Assembly: GCF_014652795.1 (NCBI RefSeq) | Contig: NZ_BMZM01000001.1 | Coordinates: forward strand, 868,001 to 932,000 | Direction: 5' to 3' | Source of the DNA: Kushneria pakistanensis | GTDB lineage: Bacteria; Pseudomonadota; Gammaproteobacteria; Pseudomonadales; Halomonadaceae | Length of the DNA stretch: 64,000 bases | Shown here: in pieces, positions 1 through 9,143 of the stretch | Numbering within the stretch: position 1 is the first letter of the stretch | Layout of the letters: the number at the start of each line of letters is the position of its first letter | The notes under the pieces: generated by a model | Database searches by the model: none | What the model saw: only the letters and a program-made list of their open reading frames with translations | What the model was told of the DNA's origin: nothing | Made by a program: the position numbers and the translations under genes

Positions 1-31
1 CCGGGCGCCCTCCGGTGCTCTACTGTCATCA

Positions 32-247
32 TTACATATCGTTGTCCTGTTCCACGTCCGAGGCGCTGGGATTGCTTGAATCCTCGCGATTGAGCAGGTC
101 GCACTGCATCCTTGCTTCGTTTTCAGAGGCAAAGATGCCTGACTGATCACCGGTTTCTTCGTCGTAGACGATAAAGCTCTGATCGGTTTCAGCTGCAGCA
201 GTCGCATCCAGTGCATCCTGTGAAGCCGGTTTATAGGCGTAAGTCAT
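32..247 (-). CDS. Small acidic hypothetical protein (71 aa)
   Basis: I do not recognise a named family. The chosen ATG at 247 is preceded by a good ribosome binding site (GAGGGT, read on the minus strand). The frame stays open further upstream, but that extension has no such site. The protein has many Asp, Glu, Gln and Asn residues, no membrane segment and no signal peptide. It contains a short patterned stretch (FIVYDEETG, then FASENEAR) that could form a small alpha/beta fold. It lies divergently from comF across about 215 bases. The function is unknown, but the start signal and gene-like composition make it probably real. Confidence 0.55.
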   Translation of the reverse strand: MTYAYKPASQDALDATAAAETDQSFIVYDEETGDQSGIFASENEARMQCDLLNREDSSNPSASDVEQDNDM

Positions 248-317
248 GGCATGACCCTCAGTAGATGACCTTTTCAATGTAGCGCCGCGAAGCCTGTGTC
301 GATGATGTCCAATGGTC

Positions 318-333
318 CTGTCTCCTGAGACAG
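318..333. promoter_or_regulatory. Perfect 7-bp inverted repeat between divergent genes
   Basis: The sequence CTGTCTC-CT-GAGACAG is a perfect palindrome with a 2-base centre. It lies between the 71-aa gene and comF. Its size and position suit a binding site for a dimeric regulator, but I cannot name one. The rest of the 248-462 gap shows no clear promoter. Confidence 0.3.
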
Positions 334-462
334 ACAATCGAGGAGTCAGTGTTCACTAATCCATGTTTCATCGAATGTGACCGGCAGGTGCGGGTGGCAG
401 GGCAGTGTTTAGTGCAGGCCATATCTGCCGATAGCCTTTTGATACTGTCAAAAAGGCTTCGC

Positions 463-1221
463 ATGACAATCAGCTCAGGATACCCACTGCTGGTAAAAGG
501 CAGACGTCTTGTTGAAAGGCTTGATCGCACCCTTGCCTGGAGCATGCCGGGATACTGCAGCTTTTGTCTGGCGGGCACTGCAGGCAACAGACCCTGGTGT
601 GAGCCTTGCTTCAGGGCGTTGTCATGGCATACCAGTGCCTGCCCGCTGTGCAGTGAGCCACGGCCGGCTTCGGTGTCGGGGAGTATGCCCTGTGGTTATT
701 GTCTGAGGCAGCGACCGAATTTCGATGACAGCTGGGTGCCCTTTCTCTATGAAGGCGAGATTGCGCAGCTGATTCAGCGCTTCAAGTTCCGGGCCGAGCG
801 CCGCGCTGGCCAGGTTCTTTTGCAGCTCATGCTGCAGGCACTTGAGCTACGTCATGGCCCTCTCCCTGTGCAGGCCATTGTCACGGCGGATCTTCATGTC
901 AGGCGCGCACGAGAGCGTGGGTTTGATCAGACCCTGTGGCTGGGCAGGCGCATGGCTCGCGCGCTTGATCTGCCGCTGTATCGCGCCACGCGACTTCGCC
1001 TGACGCCAACGCAACGAGGGCTATCGCGCGCTGCCCGACAACGTAACGTCCGGCGCATCTATCATGTGCGCTCACCGCTGCCGGATGCTGTGTTGCTGCT
1101 GGATGATGTCATGACCACTGGTGCCACGCTTGAGGCGCTCTCTCGTGCCTGCCGCGAGCAGGGCGCCCGTCATGTCACTGTCTGTGCGCTTGCCCGTACC
1201 CCGGCGGCACGCGCAATCTGA
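463..1221 (+). CDS. comF: ComF family phosphoribosyltransferase-like protein
   Basis: ComF/GntX-type protein of 252 aa, linked in other bacteria to uptake or processing of DNA in competence. Its exact chemistry is not settled. The N-terminal part carries paired CxxC motifs (CSFC, CEPC, CPLC, CGYC), which should form zinc-binding knuckles. The C-terminal part is a phosphoribosyltransferase fold ending in the PRPP-binding signature LLLDDVMTTGATL. The ATG at 463 follows AAAAGG and matches usual ComF length; an upstream in-frame start would add 38 unlikely residues. srkA begins 31 bases after its stop. In many relatives comF neighbours biotin genes, but none is visible here. Confidence 0.85.
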   Translation: MTISSGYPLLVKGRRLVERLDRTLAWSMPGYCSFCLAGTAGNRPWCEPCFRALSWHTSACPLCSEPRPASVSGSMPCGYCLRQRPNFDDSWVPFLYEGEIAQLIQRFKFRAERRAGQVLLQLMLQALELRHGPLPVQAIVTADLHVRRARERGFDQTLWLGRRMARALDLPLYRATRLRLTPTQRGLSRAARQRNVRRIYHVRSPLPDAVLLLDDVMTTGATLEALSRACREQGARHVTVCALARTPAARAI

Positions 1222-1252
1222 TAGCATGGCGCCTTCAGACGCGGAGGTTGTT

Positions 1253-2230
1253 ATGGTGGCTCATCCCTTTGAACAGCTGGACCCGGCGCGCATTGTGGCG
1301 GCCATAGAAGCGCAGGGCTTTTACACCGAAGGCGAGCCCTTTGCGCTGAACAGCTATGAAAATCGGGTCTTTCTCTGGCGCGATGACGAAAACCAGCGCT
1401 TTATCGTCAAGTTTTACCGCCCGGACCGACTCGAAGATGCCGCCATCCTGGAGGAGCATGCCTTCGTCGATGAGCTTGATAGGGCGGGCTGCCCGGTCAA
1501 CCGGCTCTGGCGAAACGACCAGGGCGATACGCTGCTACAGCATGACGGTTTTCGCCTGGCGATCTTTTATTTCGTCCCGGGTCAGGCGCCGGAGCTGGAC
1601 AGTCCCGAGCACCTTTTTGCGCTGGGCGGCACGATTGGACAAATGCATGCCATCGCCCGGCGCAAACCCTTTACACATCGCGCCATACTGCGACCACACG
1701 CCATCGCGCACGAGAGTCTTGAAAGCATTCGTACCAGTCACTGGCTCAACGCACGTCAGCGTCGCGCCCATGAGCAGATCAGTCAGGCCCTGCTGGACAT
1801 GCTGCCCGAAAAGGCCTGGCCCGATGATGCCTTTCAGCGTGTGCATGGCGACTGCCATCTGGGCAATATTCTGGGGCGGGAAAGTCATTTCTCGCTGGTG
1901 GATTTTGATGACTGCGTCATGGCCCCGGCCGTTCAGGACCTCTGGATGCTCCTGACCGGAGAGGATGAGCCCACCTGGCAGGCACAGCTGGCGGAACTGG
2001 TCGAGGGTTACGAAGAGCACTGCCCGCTGGACCGGCGCCAGCTGGGATGGATCGAACAGCTACGAACGCTTCGTCTGGTACGTTATAGTGCCTGGCTGGT
2101 GGAACGCTGGAGTGATCCGGCCTTTCCGCGGGCCTTCCCCTGGCTTGCCAGTGAAAATTACTGGGATCAGCACATCAGAACCCTTGAACAGCAACGTGTT
2201 GCGCTGTCGTCACCCCGCTGGCTGGCCTGA
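1253..2230 (+). CDS. srkA: Stress response serine/threonine kinase SrkA (RdoA/YihE)
   Basis: 325-aa cytoplasmic kinase of the SrkA/RdoA family, which has an aminoglycoside-phosphotransferase-like fold and protects stressed cells from death. The catalytic loop HGDCHLGNIL and the metal-binding DFDD motif are intact. The N-terminal half holds the expected lysine-bearing strand (RFIVKFYRP). The ATG at 1253 has GGAGG six bases upstream; the longer in-frame version overlapping comF lacks such a site. In Enterobacteria this gene usually precedes dsbA. Here it lies between comF and folE, possibly in one transcript. Confidence 0.9.
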   Translation: MVAHPFEQLDPARIVAAIEAQGFYTEGEPFALNSYENRVFLWRDDENQRFIVKFYRPDRLEDAAILEEHAFVDELDRAGCPVNRLWRNDQGDTLLQHDGFRLAIFYFVPGQAPELDSPEHLFALGGTIGQMHAIARRKPFTHRAILRPHAIAHESLESIRTSHWLNARQRRAHEQISQALLDMLPEKAWPDDAFQRVHGDCHLGNILGRESHFSLVDFDDCVMAPAVQDLWMLLTGEDEPTWQAQLAELVEGYEEHCPLDRRQLGWIEQLRTLRLVRYSAWLVERWSDPAFPRAFPWLASENYWDQHIRTLEQQRVALSSPRWLA

Positions 2231-2324
2231 TGCAGTGCCGGCACAATTTCCGGATTGACCGGAAATGAAACACGACACGGTGTCCGACCGGGCACTGGAT
2301 ATACCCGAAACGCAGGAAAGAAAC

Positions 2325-2879
2325 ATGAGTCAGGAGATGGAAAACCATTATCGCGAGATCCTTTCTGCTCTGGGTGAAAACCCCGAGCGTGAAGGACTTC
2401 AGGACACGCCGGCACGGGCGGCCAAGGCCATGCAGTTTCTGACAAATGGCTATCAGCAAAGCCTTGGCGATATCGTCAACGACGCCGTGTTTTCATCGGA
2501 TACCGATGAGATGGTGATCGTGAAGGACATCGAACTCTATTCGATGTGCGAACATCATATGCTGCCCTTTATCGGCAAGTGTCATATCGGTTATCTCCCC
2601 CGCGGCAAGGTGCTGGGGCTTTCCAAGTTTGCCCGGATCGTGGACATGTATGCCCGTCGCCTGCAGATTCAGGAAGAGCTGACGCGCCAGATTGCCAATG
2701 CCGTACTCGATGCCACCGATGCTCGTGGCGTGGGCGTCATTGTCGAGGCGCGCCACATGTGCATGATGATGCGCGGCGTACAAAAACAGAATTCCAGCAT
2801 GAAAACCTCGGTCATGCTGGGCGATTTCCGTGAGAACCTGCCCACACGTCAGGAGTTTCTGACGCTCGTCTACAACTGA
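2325..2879 (+). CDS. folE: GTP cyclohydrolase I
   Basis: 184-aa type IA enzyme. It converts GTP to 7,8-dihydroneopterin triphosphate, the first step of folate synthesis, in the cytoplasm. The zinc ligands are visible: CEHH with the following LPF, and the later cysteine in the RHMCMMMRG segment. The conserved KTSVMLG end segment is also present. The start at 2325 follows CAGGAAAG and gives the normal length for the short bacterial enzyme; an upstream in-frame ATG at 2265 would add 20 residues with no family counterpart. Zinc dependence is inferred from the intact ligands. Confidence 0.95.
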   Translation: MSQEMENHYREILSALGENPEREGLQDTPARAAKAMQFLTNGYQQSLGDIVNDAVFSSDTDEMVIVKDIELYSMCEHHMLPFIGKCHIGYLPRGKVLGLSKFARIVDMYARRLQIQEELTRQIANAVLDATDARGVGVIVEARHMCMMMRGVQKQNSSMKTSVMLGDFRENLPTRQEFLTLVYN

Positions 2880-3023
2880 TGGCCATACGCTGCTGCCTTG
2901 CTGGTCAGCCCTGACCAGAGGCGGTGGCGGTTCTTTTGTTCCCTGTCTTCAGTCCAGAGGCATGTCCTATGCTTGGTACATATCCCGAGTGCCTCAGGGG
3001 CGCCAAGCCGACAGGAGAACGAC

Positions 3024-4481
3024 ATGGATACGTTGAACGACAAAAGCCTTTACAGACCCTTTGCCTATATCGACGGTAACTGGGTAGCGGCCGACAGCGG
3101 TGAGCAGATCGAGGTCGATAACCCTGCCACGGGTGAGATCATTGCCCGCGTCCCGCGTCTGGGAGCCGTCGAGGCCCAGCGTGCCATCGAGGCGGCTCAT
3201 GCGGCCTTCCCTGACTGGCGCAGCCGTACTGCACTTGAGCGTGCTGACATCCTGTATCGCTGGTATGAGCTGATGATCGAGCACAAGCGCGATCTCGGCA
3301 GAATCATGACCCTTGAGCAGGGCAAGCCTGTCGCCGAGGCCGAAGGTGAAATTGTCTACGCGGCCAGCTTCATGCGCTGGTTCGCCGAAGAGGCGCGACG
3401 TGTCTATGGGGATACCATTCCCGGAGCGAAGGACAATCAGCGCATTATGGTGCTCAAACAGCCGGTGGGTGTGGTGGGTGCCATTACCCCATGGAACTTT
3501 CCCTCATCAATGATTACCCGCAAGGCAGCGGCCGCGCTGGCCTCGGGCTGTCCGATTGTCATCAAGCCGGCCGGCCAGACGCCACTGTCAGCCACGGCGC
3601 TGGCAGTACTGGCCGAGCGTGCCGGAGTGCCACGTGGTGTATTCAATGTGCTGCCGGGCAGCGCCAGTGAGATTGGCAAGGCCATGACCGAATCAAGCCT
3701 GGTGCGCAAGATCACTTTCACCGGTTCAACCGAAGTCGGGCGCAAGCTGATGTCCCAGGCCTCGACCCACATTCAGAAGATTTCACTGGAGCTTGGCGGC
3801 AACGCGCCCTTTATCGTGTTTGACGACGCCGACCTTGATGCAGCGGTTGCCGGCGCCATGGCGTCCAAGTTTCGCAACGCAGGGCAGACCTGCATCTGTA
3901 CCAATCGCTTTCTGGTGCAGTCAGGCGTGATCAATGCCTTTTGCGAAAAGATGGCAGCGGCCATGAATGCTGATCTGGTCGTGGGCGATGGCATGCAGGA
4001 CGGTATCAATATTGGCCCCATGATCAATGAAGAGGCGGTCAACAAGGTGCATGAGCACGTTCAGGATGCCATCGACAAGGGCGCCGAGCTCATGATCGGC
4101 GGTCATCAGCACACGCTGGGAGGCCGTTTTTATCAGCCTACCCTGATCAATGGTGCGGATGCATCGATGAAGGTGGCCTGCGAGGAGACGTTTGGACCAT
4201 TGGCGGCCGTTTTCCCCTTTGACGATGAAGCGCAGGCGATCAGCATGGCCAACGATACCGAGTTTGGTCTGGCTGCTTATTTCTACACGCGCGACGCCGG
4301 GCGTATCTGGCGTGTGGGCGAGGCACTTGAATACGGTATTGTGGGGGTCAATGAAGGTCTTGTTTCCAACGCAGCAGCGCCGTTTGGTGGCATGAAGGAG
4401 TCCGGGCTGGGACGTGAAGGCTCGCGCTACGGGCTGGAAGAATATATGGAAACGAAATATTTGTGCATGACGATCCAGTAA
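3024..4481 (+). CDS. gabD: Succinate-semialdehyde dehydrogenase, NADP-type
   Basis: 485-aa aldehyde dehydrogenase closest in pattern to GabD, which oxidises succinate semialdehyde to succinate at the end of 4-aminobutyrate breakdown. Visible landmarks are the cofactor-binding ITPWNFP and FTGSTEVGR segments, the LELGGNAP segment with the general-base glutamate, and the catalytic cysteine in GQTCIC. The ATG at 3024 follows AGGAG; the upstream in-frame ATG would add a 42-residue leader unlike the family. There is no gabT or gabP beside it. The substrate is inferred from family resemblance, and another semialdehyde is possible. A terminator follows closely. Confidence 0.88.
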   Translation: MDTLNDKSLYRPFAYIDGNWVAADSGEQIEVDNPATGEIIARVPRLGAVEAQRAIEAAHAAFPDWRSRTALERADILYRWYELMIEHKRDLGRIMTLEQGKPVAEAEGEIVYAASFMRWFAEEARRVYGDTIPGAKDNQRIMVLKQPVGVVGAITPWNFPSSMITRKAAAALASGCPIVIKPAGQTPLSATALAVLAERAGVPRGVFNVLPGSASEIGKAMTESSLVRKITFTGSTEVGRKLMSQASTHIQKISLELGGNAPFIVFDDADLDAAVAGAMASKFRNAGQTCICTNRFLVQSGVINAFCEKMAAAMNADLVVGDGMQDGINIGPMINEEAVNKVHEHVQDAIDKGAELMIGGHQHTLGGRFYQPTLINGADASMKVACEETFGPLAAVFPFDDEAQAISMANDTEFGLAAYFYTRDAGRIWRVGEALEYGIVGVNEGLVSNAAAPFGGMKESGLGREGSRYGLEEYMETKYLCMTIQ

Positions 4482-4517
4482 TCAGTACTTGCGCCTGATC
4501 CTCGCATGGGCCATCAA

Positions 4518-4543
4518 AAAACCCCGCCATGGCGGGGTTTTGC
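4518..4543. terminator. Bidirectional rho-independent terminator after gabD
   Basis: The stem ACCCCGCC / GGCGGGGT is flanked by A-rich sequence on the left and a T-run on the right. It can therefore end gabD on the plus strand and the small peptide gene on the minus strand. Confidence 0.85.
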
Positions 4544-4587
4544 GCACGTTGATGATCAGAACTCATCACGTCGATTGTTCAGGGTGC

Positions 4588-4743
4588 TCAGGAGCACATG
4601 CCAGGCGTGGCGTGTGCCGGTGTGAACCACCAGCTCTGCTCACTGGCGTAGCCATAGGTACCGGCAGTAGTCACGATGGTGATCGCGACAGCGACGGTGA
4701 TTTTCTTGATGGTCAATCCCTTGAGAGACAGTGCCTTCCACAT
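4588..4743 (-). CDS. Small membrane or exported peptide (51 aa)
   Basis: A 51-codon frame read directly from the sequence. It begins MWKALSLKGLTIKK, continues into a hydrophobic stretch (ITVAVAITIVTTAG) and ends in a Trp-rich and His-containing tail (SWWFTPAHATPGMCS). The pattern of lysines followed by about 15 hydrophobic residues fits one membrane helix or an uncleaved signal. A GGAG motif lies nine bases before the ATG. It reads toward the bidirectional terminator at 4518-4543, which fits a short independent transcript. I recognise no family, and the frame could be fortuitous, but start site, hydrophobic core and terminator agree. Confidence 0.5.
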   Translation of the reverse strand: MWKALSLKGLTIKKITVAVAITIVTTAGTYGYASEQSWWFTPAHATPGMCS

Positions 4744-4992
4744 GCGGTTTTACTCCGGACAATTTTTTTAATTTTTTGCCATTGCAGGTCACTGCTGCCG
4801 ACGCTGCCCGGGCAACGCATTATTGCCTGCAGCAATGTCTGGACACTATGCCGTTTGGATTAAGAAACATTTCAGGAGGGAATTATTTTTGCCCGGGTCA
4901 ATACACATCAATTGCGGGTACATGATCGGCATGCCATGGCTTTTGAACGAGACAATGTGATGAGCTGATCCGGCCTTGATCAAGCAGCAATA
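4744..4992. other. AT-rich intergenic segment upstream of the small peptide gene
   Basis: This stretch of about 250 bases holds no supported gene. It is richer in A and T than its surroundings, with runs of T near 4767-4782. Read on the minus strand it offers TTGATG followed after 17-18 bases by an AATAAT-like sequence near 4886-4912. That is a weak candidate promoter for the 51-codon gene. Confidence 0.35.
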
Positions 4993-5026
4993 AAAAGGCC
5001 ACCATCTCGCGATGGCGGCCTTTTTT
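4993..5026. terminator. Rho-independent terminator after purH
   Basis: The stem GGCCACCATC / GATGGCGGCC has one mismatch and a TCGC loop. It is flanked by AAAAA and TTTTTT, so it works on both strands. It sits 19 bases past the purH stop. Confidence 0.8.
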
Positions 5027-5044
5027 GATGGTCAGGGCGCAGAT

Positions 5045-6634
5045 TTAGTGCCTGAAATGGCGCATGCCGGTAAAGACCATGGCCATGCCGGCGTCATCGG
5101 CGGCCTGAATGACTTCCTCGTCACGCATCGAGCCACCGGGCTGGATCACCGCCGTAATACCCGCCGCCGCGGCGTTGTCGATGCCATCACGGAAGGGGAA
5201 GAAGGCATCAGACGCCATGACGCTGCCTTTTACTTCAAGGCCTGCATGATCTGCCTTGATGGCCGCAATGCGCGCGGAGTTGACACGGCTCATCTGACCG
5301 GCACCCACGCCGACCGTCTGGCCGTTGCGAGCGTAGACAATGGCGTTGGATTTCACGTATTTGGCCACTTTCCAGGCAAACAACAGGTCGTCAAGCTCTT
5401 CGCTGGAAGGCGCACGCTGTGTGACCGTGCGAAGTTCCTCGGCCGTGATCATGCCATCATCACGTGACTGCACAAGAAGACCACCGGTGACCCGCTTGTA
5501 GTCAAAGCTTTCAGGGGTACTTTCAGGCCAGGCGCCGCATTCCAGTAGCCGCACATTTTTCTTGTCGGCCACTGCCTGGCGAGCTGCATCGCTGATGGTG
5601 GGTGCGATAATGACTTCAACAAACTGGCGCTCGACGATGGCGGCCGCTGTCTCGCCATCGAGTTCACGGTTGAAGGCGATGATGCCGCCAAAGGCGGATT
5701 CGCTGTCGGTGGCGAAGGCAAGCTCATAGGCGCTCTTGAGCTGGCCGTCACGACTGATGCCCACACCACAGGGGTTGGCATGCTTGACGATGACGCAGGC
5801 CGGGGCGTCAAACGTCTTGACGCATTCAAGTGCGGCGTCGGTATCTGCCACGTTGTTATAGGACAGTTCCTTGCCCTGCAGCTGTACGGCGCTGGCGACA
5901 CTGCCCGGTGCCGGCTCGCGCTCGGTATAAAAGGCTGCCTGCTGATGCGGGTTCTCACCGTAGCGCATCTGCTGGCGCTTGTGGAACTGGGTCGACCAGG
6001 TGCGGGGCAGGGCAGCAGTATCGCTGTCATTGCTTTCGACGATGCCACCCAGATAGCTGGCAATGGCGGCGTCATAACCTGCCGTATGCTCAAAGGCCTT
6101 GACGGCCAGATCAAAGCGCAGGGTGTCATTAGTGCCCTGGTCTGCGCCTTCCAGCGCTTCAAGCACGCGGGTGTAATCGGCCGGGTCTACCACGATGGTG
6201 GTGTAGGCATGATTCTTGGCGCAGGCGCGCACCATGGTGGGCCCGCCGATATCGATGTTCTCGATGGCGCGCTCAAGTGTGCAGTCCGGATTGGCAATGG
6301 TCTCCTCGAAGGGGTAGAGGTTAACCACCACCATGTCGATCGGCGCGATGTCGTGCTCGGCCATGACGTCATCGTCCTGGCCGCGGCGGCCCAGAATGCC
6401 CCCGTGAATGCGTGGATGCAGGGTCTTGACCCGGCCATCCATGATTTCGGGGAATCCCGTATGCTCGGAGACTTCGGTGACGGCAATCCCCTGCTCGTTC
6501 AACAGACGCCATGTACCGCCGGTAGACAGAATCTCAACGCCAAGCGAGGCGAGGCGGCGGGCGAAGTCCACAATGCCTTCCTTGTCGGAGACACTGATCA
6601 GGGCGCGGCGAATCGGCAGGCAGGCGTGAGGCAT
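5045..6634 (-). CDS. purH: Bifunctional AICAR transformylase / IMP cyclohydrolase
   Basis: 529-aa enzyme for the last two steps of purine synthesis: formylation of AICAR with 10-formyltetrahydrofolate, then ring closure to IMP. The N-terminal third is the cyclohydrolase domain ([22 protein letters not shown]). The rest is the transformylase domain with the KHANPCG catalytic segment and the terminal MRHFRH typical of the family. The start at 6634 gives exactly the usual length; an in-frame ATG at 6658 is an alternative adding eight residues. It follows fis in the same direction. The usual partner purD is not downstream here, since the next gene is convergent gabD. Confidence 0.96.
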   Translation of the reverse strand: MPHACLPIRRALISVSDKEGIVDFARRLASLGVEILSTGGTWRLLNEQGIAVTEVSEHTGFPEIMDGRVKTLHPRIHGGILGRRGQDDDVMAEHDIAPIDMVVVNLYPFEETIANPDCTLERAIENIDIGGPTMVRACAKNHAYTTIVVDPADYTRVLEALEGADQGTNDTLRFDLAVKAFEHTAGYDAAIASYLGGIVESNDSDTAALPRTWSTQFHKRQQMRYGENPHQQAAFYTEREPAPGSVASAVQLQGKELSYNNVADTDAALECVKTFDAPACVIVKHANPCGVGISRDGQLKSAYELAFATDSESAFGGIIAFNRELDGETAAAIVERQFVEVIIAPTISDAARQAVADKKNVRLLECGAWPESTPESFDYKRVTGGLLVQSRDDGMITAEELRTVTQRAPSSEELDDLLFAWKVAKYVKSNAIVYARNGQTVGVGAGQMSRVNSARIAAIKADHAGLEVKGSVMASDAFFPFRDGIDNAAAAGITAVIQPGGSMRDEEVIQAADDAGMAMVFTGMRHFRH

Positions 6635-6710
6635 TGCAGTCTCTTCTTGATGAGTCATGGGATTTCCGTGGCAGGCAGTAAGCTTGTCGCGCGCGATCAA
6701 CGTATCAGGC

Positions 6711-7007
6711 TCAGATCAGGTCGTACTGTTTGAGCTTTTTGCGCAGTGTCCCGCGATTAAGACCCAGCATCTGTGATGCCTGGGTCTGGTTACCGCGGGT
6801 ATGGTTCATGACCGAGCGCAGAAGCGGCGCTTCCACCTCGGCCATGACCATGTTGTAAAGGTCGGTCACGTTTTCGCCATCAAGATGGGAAAAATAAAGC
6901 GACATGGCCTGATCGACCGCTTCGCGCAGCGTGCGCGACTGAGACGGATGCTGGTGAAGCTGAATGGGGCTTTCACCCTGGTGATCAGGCAATGGATGAC
7001 TACTCAT
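6711..7007 (-). CDS. fis: DNA-binding nucleoid protein Fis
   Basis: 98-aa Fis, a dimeric DNA-bending protein that activates stable RNA promoters in fast growth and helps site-specific recombination. The C-terminal helix-turn-helix ([17 protein letters not shown]) and the preceding GNQTQ turn are typical, and length is normal. Its ATG overlaps the dusB stop by four bases (ATGA), the classical dusB-fis arrangement, so it is almost certainly translated from a dusB-led transcript. purH follows 76 bases later and may be co-transcribed. Confidence 0.96.
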   Translation of the reverse strand: MSSHPLPDHQGESPIQLHQHPSQSRTLREAVDQAMSLYFSHLDGENVTDLYNMVMAEVEAPLLRSVMNHTRGNQTQASQMLGLNRGTLRKKLKQYDLI

Positions 7008-8017
7008 GCGGCACGCGTTCCATCTATAGGGGCGAACGGAGAATTTTCGGCGAAAAGCGCTTTCAGGTAGCGCTGCTGTTCATCGCAGCCTTCAAGCGTA
7101 TTGAACTCGCGGCGCCAGTGTTCGCCATGCTCGGCACCGGCGAGATACCAGCCAATATGCTTGCGGGCGATGCGCACGCCCATATGTTCGCCGTACAGCG
7201 CATAAAGGGCTTCCAGATGGCGGGTCATGACCTCGGCACGCTCAAGGGCGGTCGGCGCTGCGAGCAGACTGCCATTTTCAAGGTAGTGCTCGATCTCGCG
7301 AAAGATCCATGGATTCCCCTGGGCAGCACGGCCAACCATGACTGCATCGGCGCCGGTATAGGCCAGCACCTGACGCGCCTTTTCGGGCCCATCAATATCG
7401 CCGTTGGCAAAGACCGGTATGGAAAGCCTTGATTTGATCAGGGCGATGGTGTCGTACTCGGCATACCCCTGGTAGCGCTGCTCACGGGTGCGCCCGTGAA
7501 CGCTCAGTGCTGCAATGCCGGCCGACTCCGCCATGCGTGCAATGTTGAGCGCGTTGCGGGTTTTATCACACCAACCCGTGCGTATCTTGAGTGTCACGGG
7601 GATATCCACGGCACTGACAACCCGCTCAAGGATATCGGCGACCAGCGCTTCATCACGCATCAGAGCGGAGCCCGCAGCCTTGTTGCAGACCTTCTTGGCC
7701 GGGCAGCCCATGTTGATATCGATGATCTCGGCACCGTTGTCGGCGTTGATGCGGGCAGCGTCTGCCAGCATGGCGGCATCGCCACCGGCGATCTGCACCG
7801 AGCGCGGGCCGGGTTCGCCAGTATGATCCAGTCGCAGTCGCGATTTGGGCGTATGCCATAGCCGCTTGTCGGCGGTCACCATTTCAGAGACCACCAGGCC
7901 TGCGCCCAGCGTTCTGCAAAGCTGGCGAAAGGGGCGATCGGTAATTCCCGCCATGGGCGCAAGAATCACACGCCCGGCCAGCCGGTGGGGGCCGATACAG
8001 GGCAGTCCGCTAACCAT
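7004..8017 (-). CDS. dusB: tRNA-dihydrouridine synthase B
   Basis: 337-aa flavoenzyme that reduces uridines in the tRNA D-loop using NADPH and FMN. The TIM-barrel start (LAPMAGITDRPFR), the catalytic cysteine in NMGCPAKKVCNK and the FMN phosphate region (NGDI, VGRAAQGNPW) are all present. The gene precedes fis with a four-base overlap, which identifies it as DusB rather than DusA or DusC. About 94 bases separate it from prmA upstream. Confidence 0.95.
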   Translation of the reverse strand: MVSGLPCIGPHRLAGRVILAPMAGITDRPFRQLCRTLGAGLVVSEMVTADKRLWHTPKSRLRLDHTGEPGPRSVQIAGGDAAMLADAARINADNGAEIIDINMGCPAKKVCNKAAGSALMRDEALVADILERVVSAVDIPVTLKIRTGWCDKTRNALNIARMAESAGIAALSVHGRTREQRYQGYAEYDTIALIKSRLSIPVFANGDIDGPEKARQVLAYTGADAVMVGRAAQGNPWIFREIEHYLENGSLLAAPTALERAEVMTRHLEALYALYGEHMGVRIARKHIGWYLAGAEHGEHWRREFNTLEGCDEQQRYLKALFAENSPFAPIDGTRAA

Positions 8018-8052
8018 TGAAAGCTTTATCCGGAAAAGGGGAGGATATGATA

Positions 8053-8087
8053 GCGACCTGAACGCCGATCTTGAAGGGCCAGGTCGC
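8053..8087 (-). terminator. Possible hairpin between prmA and dusB
   Basis: The perfect 8-bp arms GCGACCTG / CAGGTCGC enclose a 19-base loop just past the prmA stop. There is no T-run, so it may only attenuate transcription or stabilise the RNA. Confidence 0.3.
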
Positions 8088-8111
8088 GTTGCTACGCCGA
8101 AAGAACGGTTC

Positions 8112-9032
8112 TCAGGTGGCGTTGCCGGGATGATAGCCTTCCACGCAAACCCAGCCCTCGCGCTCGCGGGGCTCGTTCATGTAAAGCCCTTGACTACGAT
8201 AGGCCTCGAGAATGTCTTCTGCCTGATGCGACAGAATGCCCGAGAGTGCCAGGCGCCCGCCCGGTGCGACATGGCCTGCAATCATCGGCGCAAGTTCCAC
8301 CAGCGGCCCGGCCAGAATATTGGCCACGACCACTTCAAATCGATCCTTCGGTGCCTGCTCCGGCAGATAAAGATCAAGGTCCTGCTCGGCAATATTGTTG
8401 CGTCCGGCATTGTCCCGGCTGGCCAGCAGGGCCTGCGGGTCAATATCGGTGCCGACAGCGTGGGCGGCCCCGAGCTTGAGGGCGGCAATGGCCAGAATGC
8501 CCGAACCACAGCCAATATCGATCAGACGCTTTTGGTCAAGCTCGCCGGCCACGGCCAGCTCGTCGAGCCACTGCAGACACAGGGCGGTGGTCGGGTGAGT
8601 GCCGGTGCCAAAGGCCAGCCCCGGGTCGAGCATCAGATTGACCGCATCGATCTCCGGCGGATCGAACCAGCTGGGCACGATCCATAGACGCTGACCCATT
8701 TTCATGGGTTCAAAGCCGTCCATCCATTCGCGGCTCCAGTCGCGATCCTCGAGAATTTCATATTCGATCTCGGGACAGGGATCATCGCTGGAAACGCTTG
8801 CCCAGTGCTCGCGCACCCGCGCGATCATGTCGCTGACGCCTTCAAGGTCGTCGTAAAGACCGGTCAATACGGTCTGATTCCACAGCGGCGTAGTGCCACG
8901 TTCAGGCTCAAATACCGGGTCATCGACGGCGTCTTCAAGCGTAATGGCCTGAGCACCTTCGTTGGTCAAGAGTTCTTCGAGCAGCTCGGCGTGTTCCGGC
9001 GCAATATGCGCCCTGAGTTGAAGCCAGGCCAT
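8112..9032 (-). CDS. prmA: Ribosomal protein L11 methyltransferase
   Basis: 306-aa S-adenosylmethionine-dependent enzyme that trimethylates ribosomal protein L11. The N-terminal L11-recognition domain begins MAWLQLR. The methyltransferase core shows motif I (IDIGCGSGILAI) and motif IV (VVANILAGPL). The ATG at 9032 is preceded by GCAGGAGG; the upstream in-frame start has no comparable site and would add 31 residues. It lies between accC and dusB on the same strand, a gene order shared with pseudomonads. Confidence 0.95.
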   Translation of the reverse strand: MAWLQLRAHIAPEHAELLEELLTNEGAQAITLEDAVDDPVFEPERGTTPLWNQTVLTGLYDDLEGVSDMIARVREHWASVSSDDPCPEIEYEILEDRDWSREWMDGFEPMKMGQRLWIVPSWFDPPEIDAVNLMLDPGLAFGTGTHPTTALCLQWLDELAVAGELDQKRLIDIGCGSGILAIAALKLGAAHAVGTDIDPQALLASRDNAGRNNIAEQDLDLYLPEQAPKDRFEVVVANILAGPLVELAPMIAGHVAPGGRLALSGILSHQAEDILEAYRSQGLYMNEPREREGWVCVEGYHPGNAT

Positions 9033-9074
9033 AAGGCCTCCTGCAAACCGGGTGAAAGGCAGTCGGACTGCCCT

Positions 9075-9110
9075 AAAAGCGTCAGGGGGCGATGCGATCG
9101 CCCCCTGACG
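9075..9110 (-). terminator. Rho-independent terminator after accC
   Basis: The perfect arms GTCAGGGGGCGAT / ATCGCCCCCTGAC are followed on the minus strand by GCTTTTAGGG. The site ends the accB-accC transcript ahead of prmA. Confidence 0.75.
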
Positions 9111-9143
9111 GGTCCTGAGTATCAATACGCTATCCGGCGGGTG

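Noticed and set aside
4489-4863. 124-codon plus-strand frame after gabD
   Set aside because: It runs through the gabD terminator hairpin, has no ribosome site, and its composition does not resemble neighbouring genes. The opposite-strand 51-codon frame is the better reading.
5780-6733. 317-codon open frame opposite purH
   Set aside because: An antisense shadow of a well-supported gene with biased composition and no recognisable motif.
6849-6863. ATGTTGTAA, a match to the E. coli Ter core
   Set aside because: It falls inside the fis coding sequence, where it encodes part of DLYNMV. The bases after it do not continue the Ter pattern. Probably chance.
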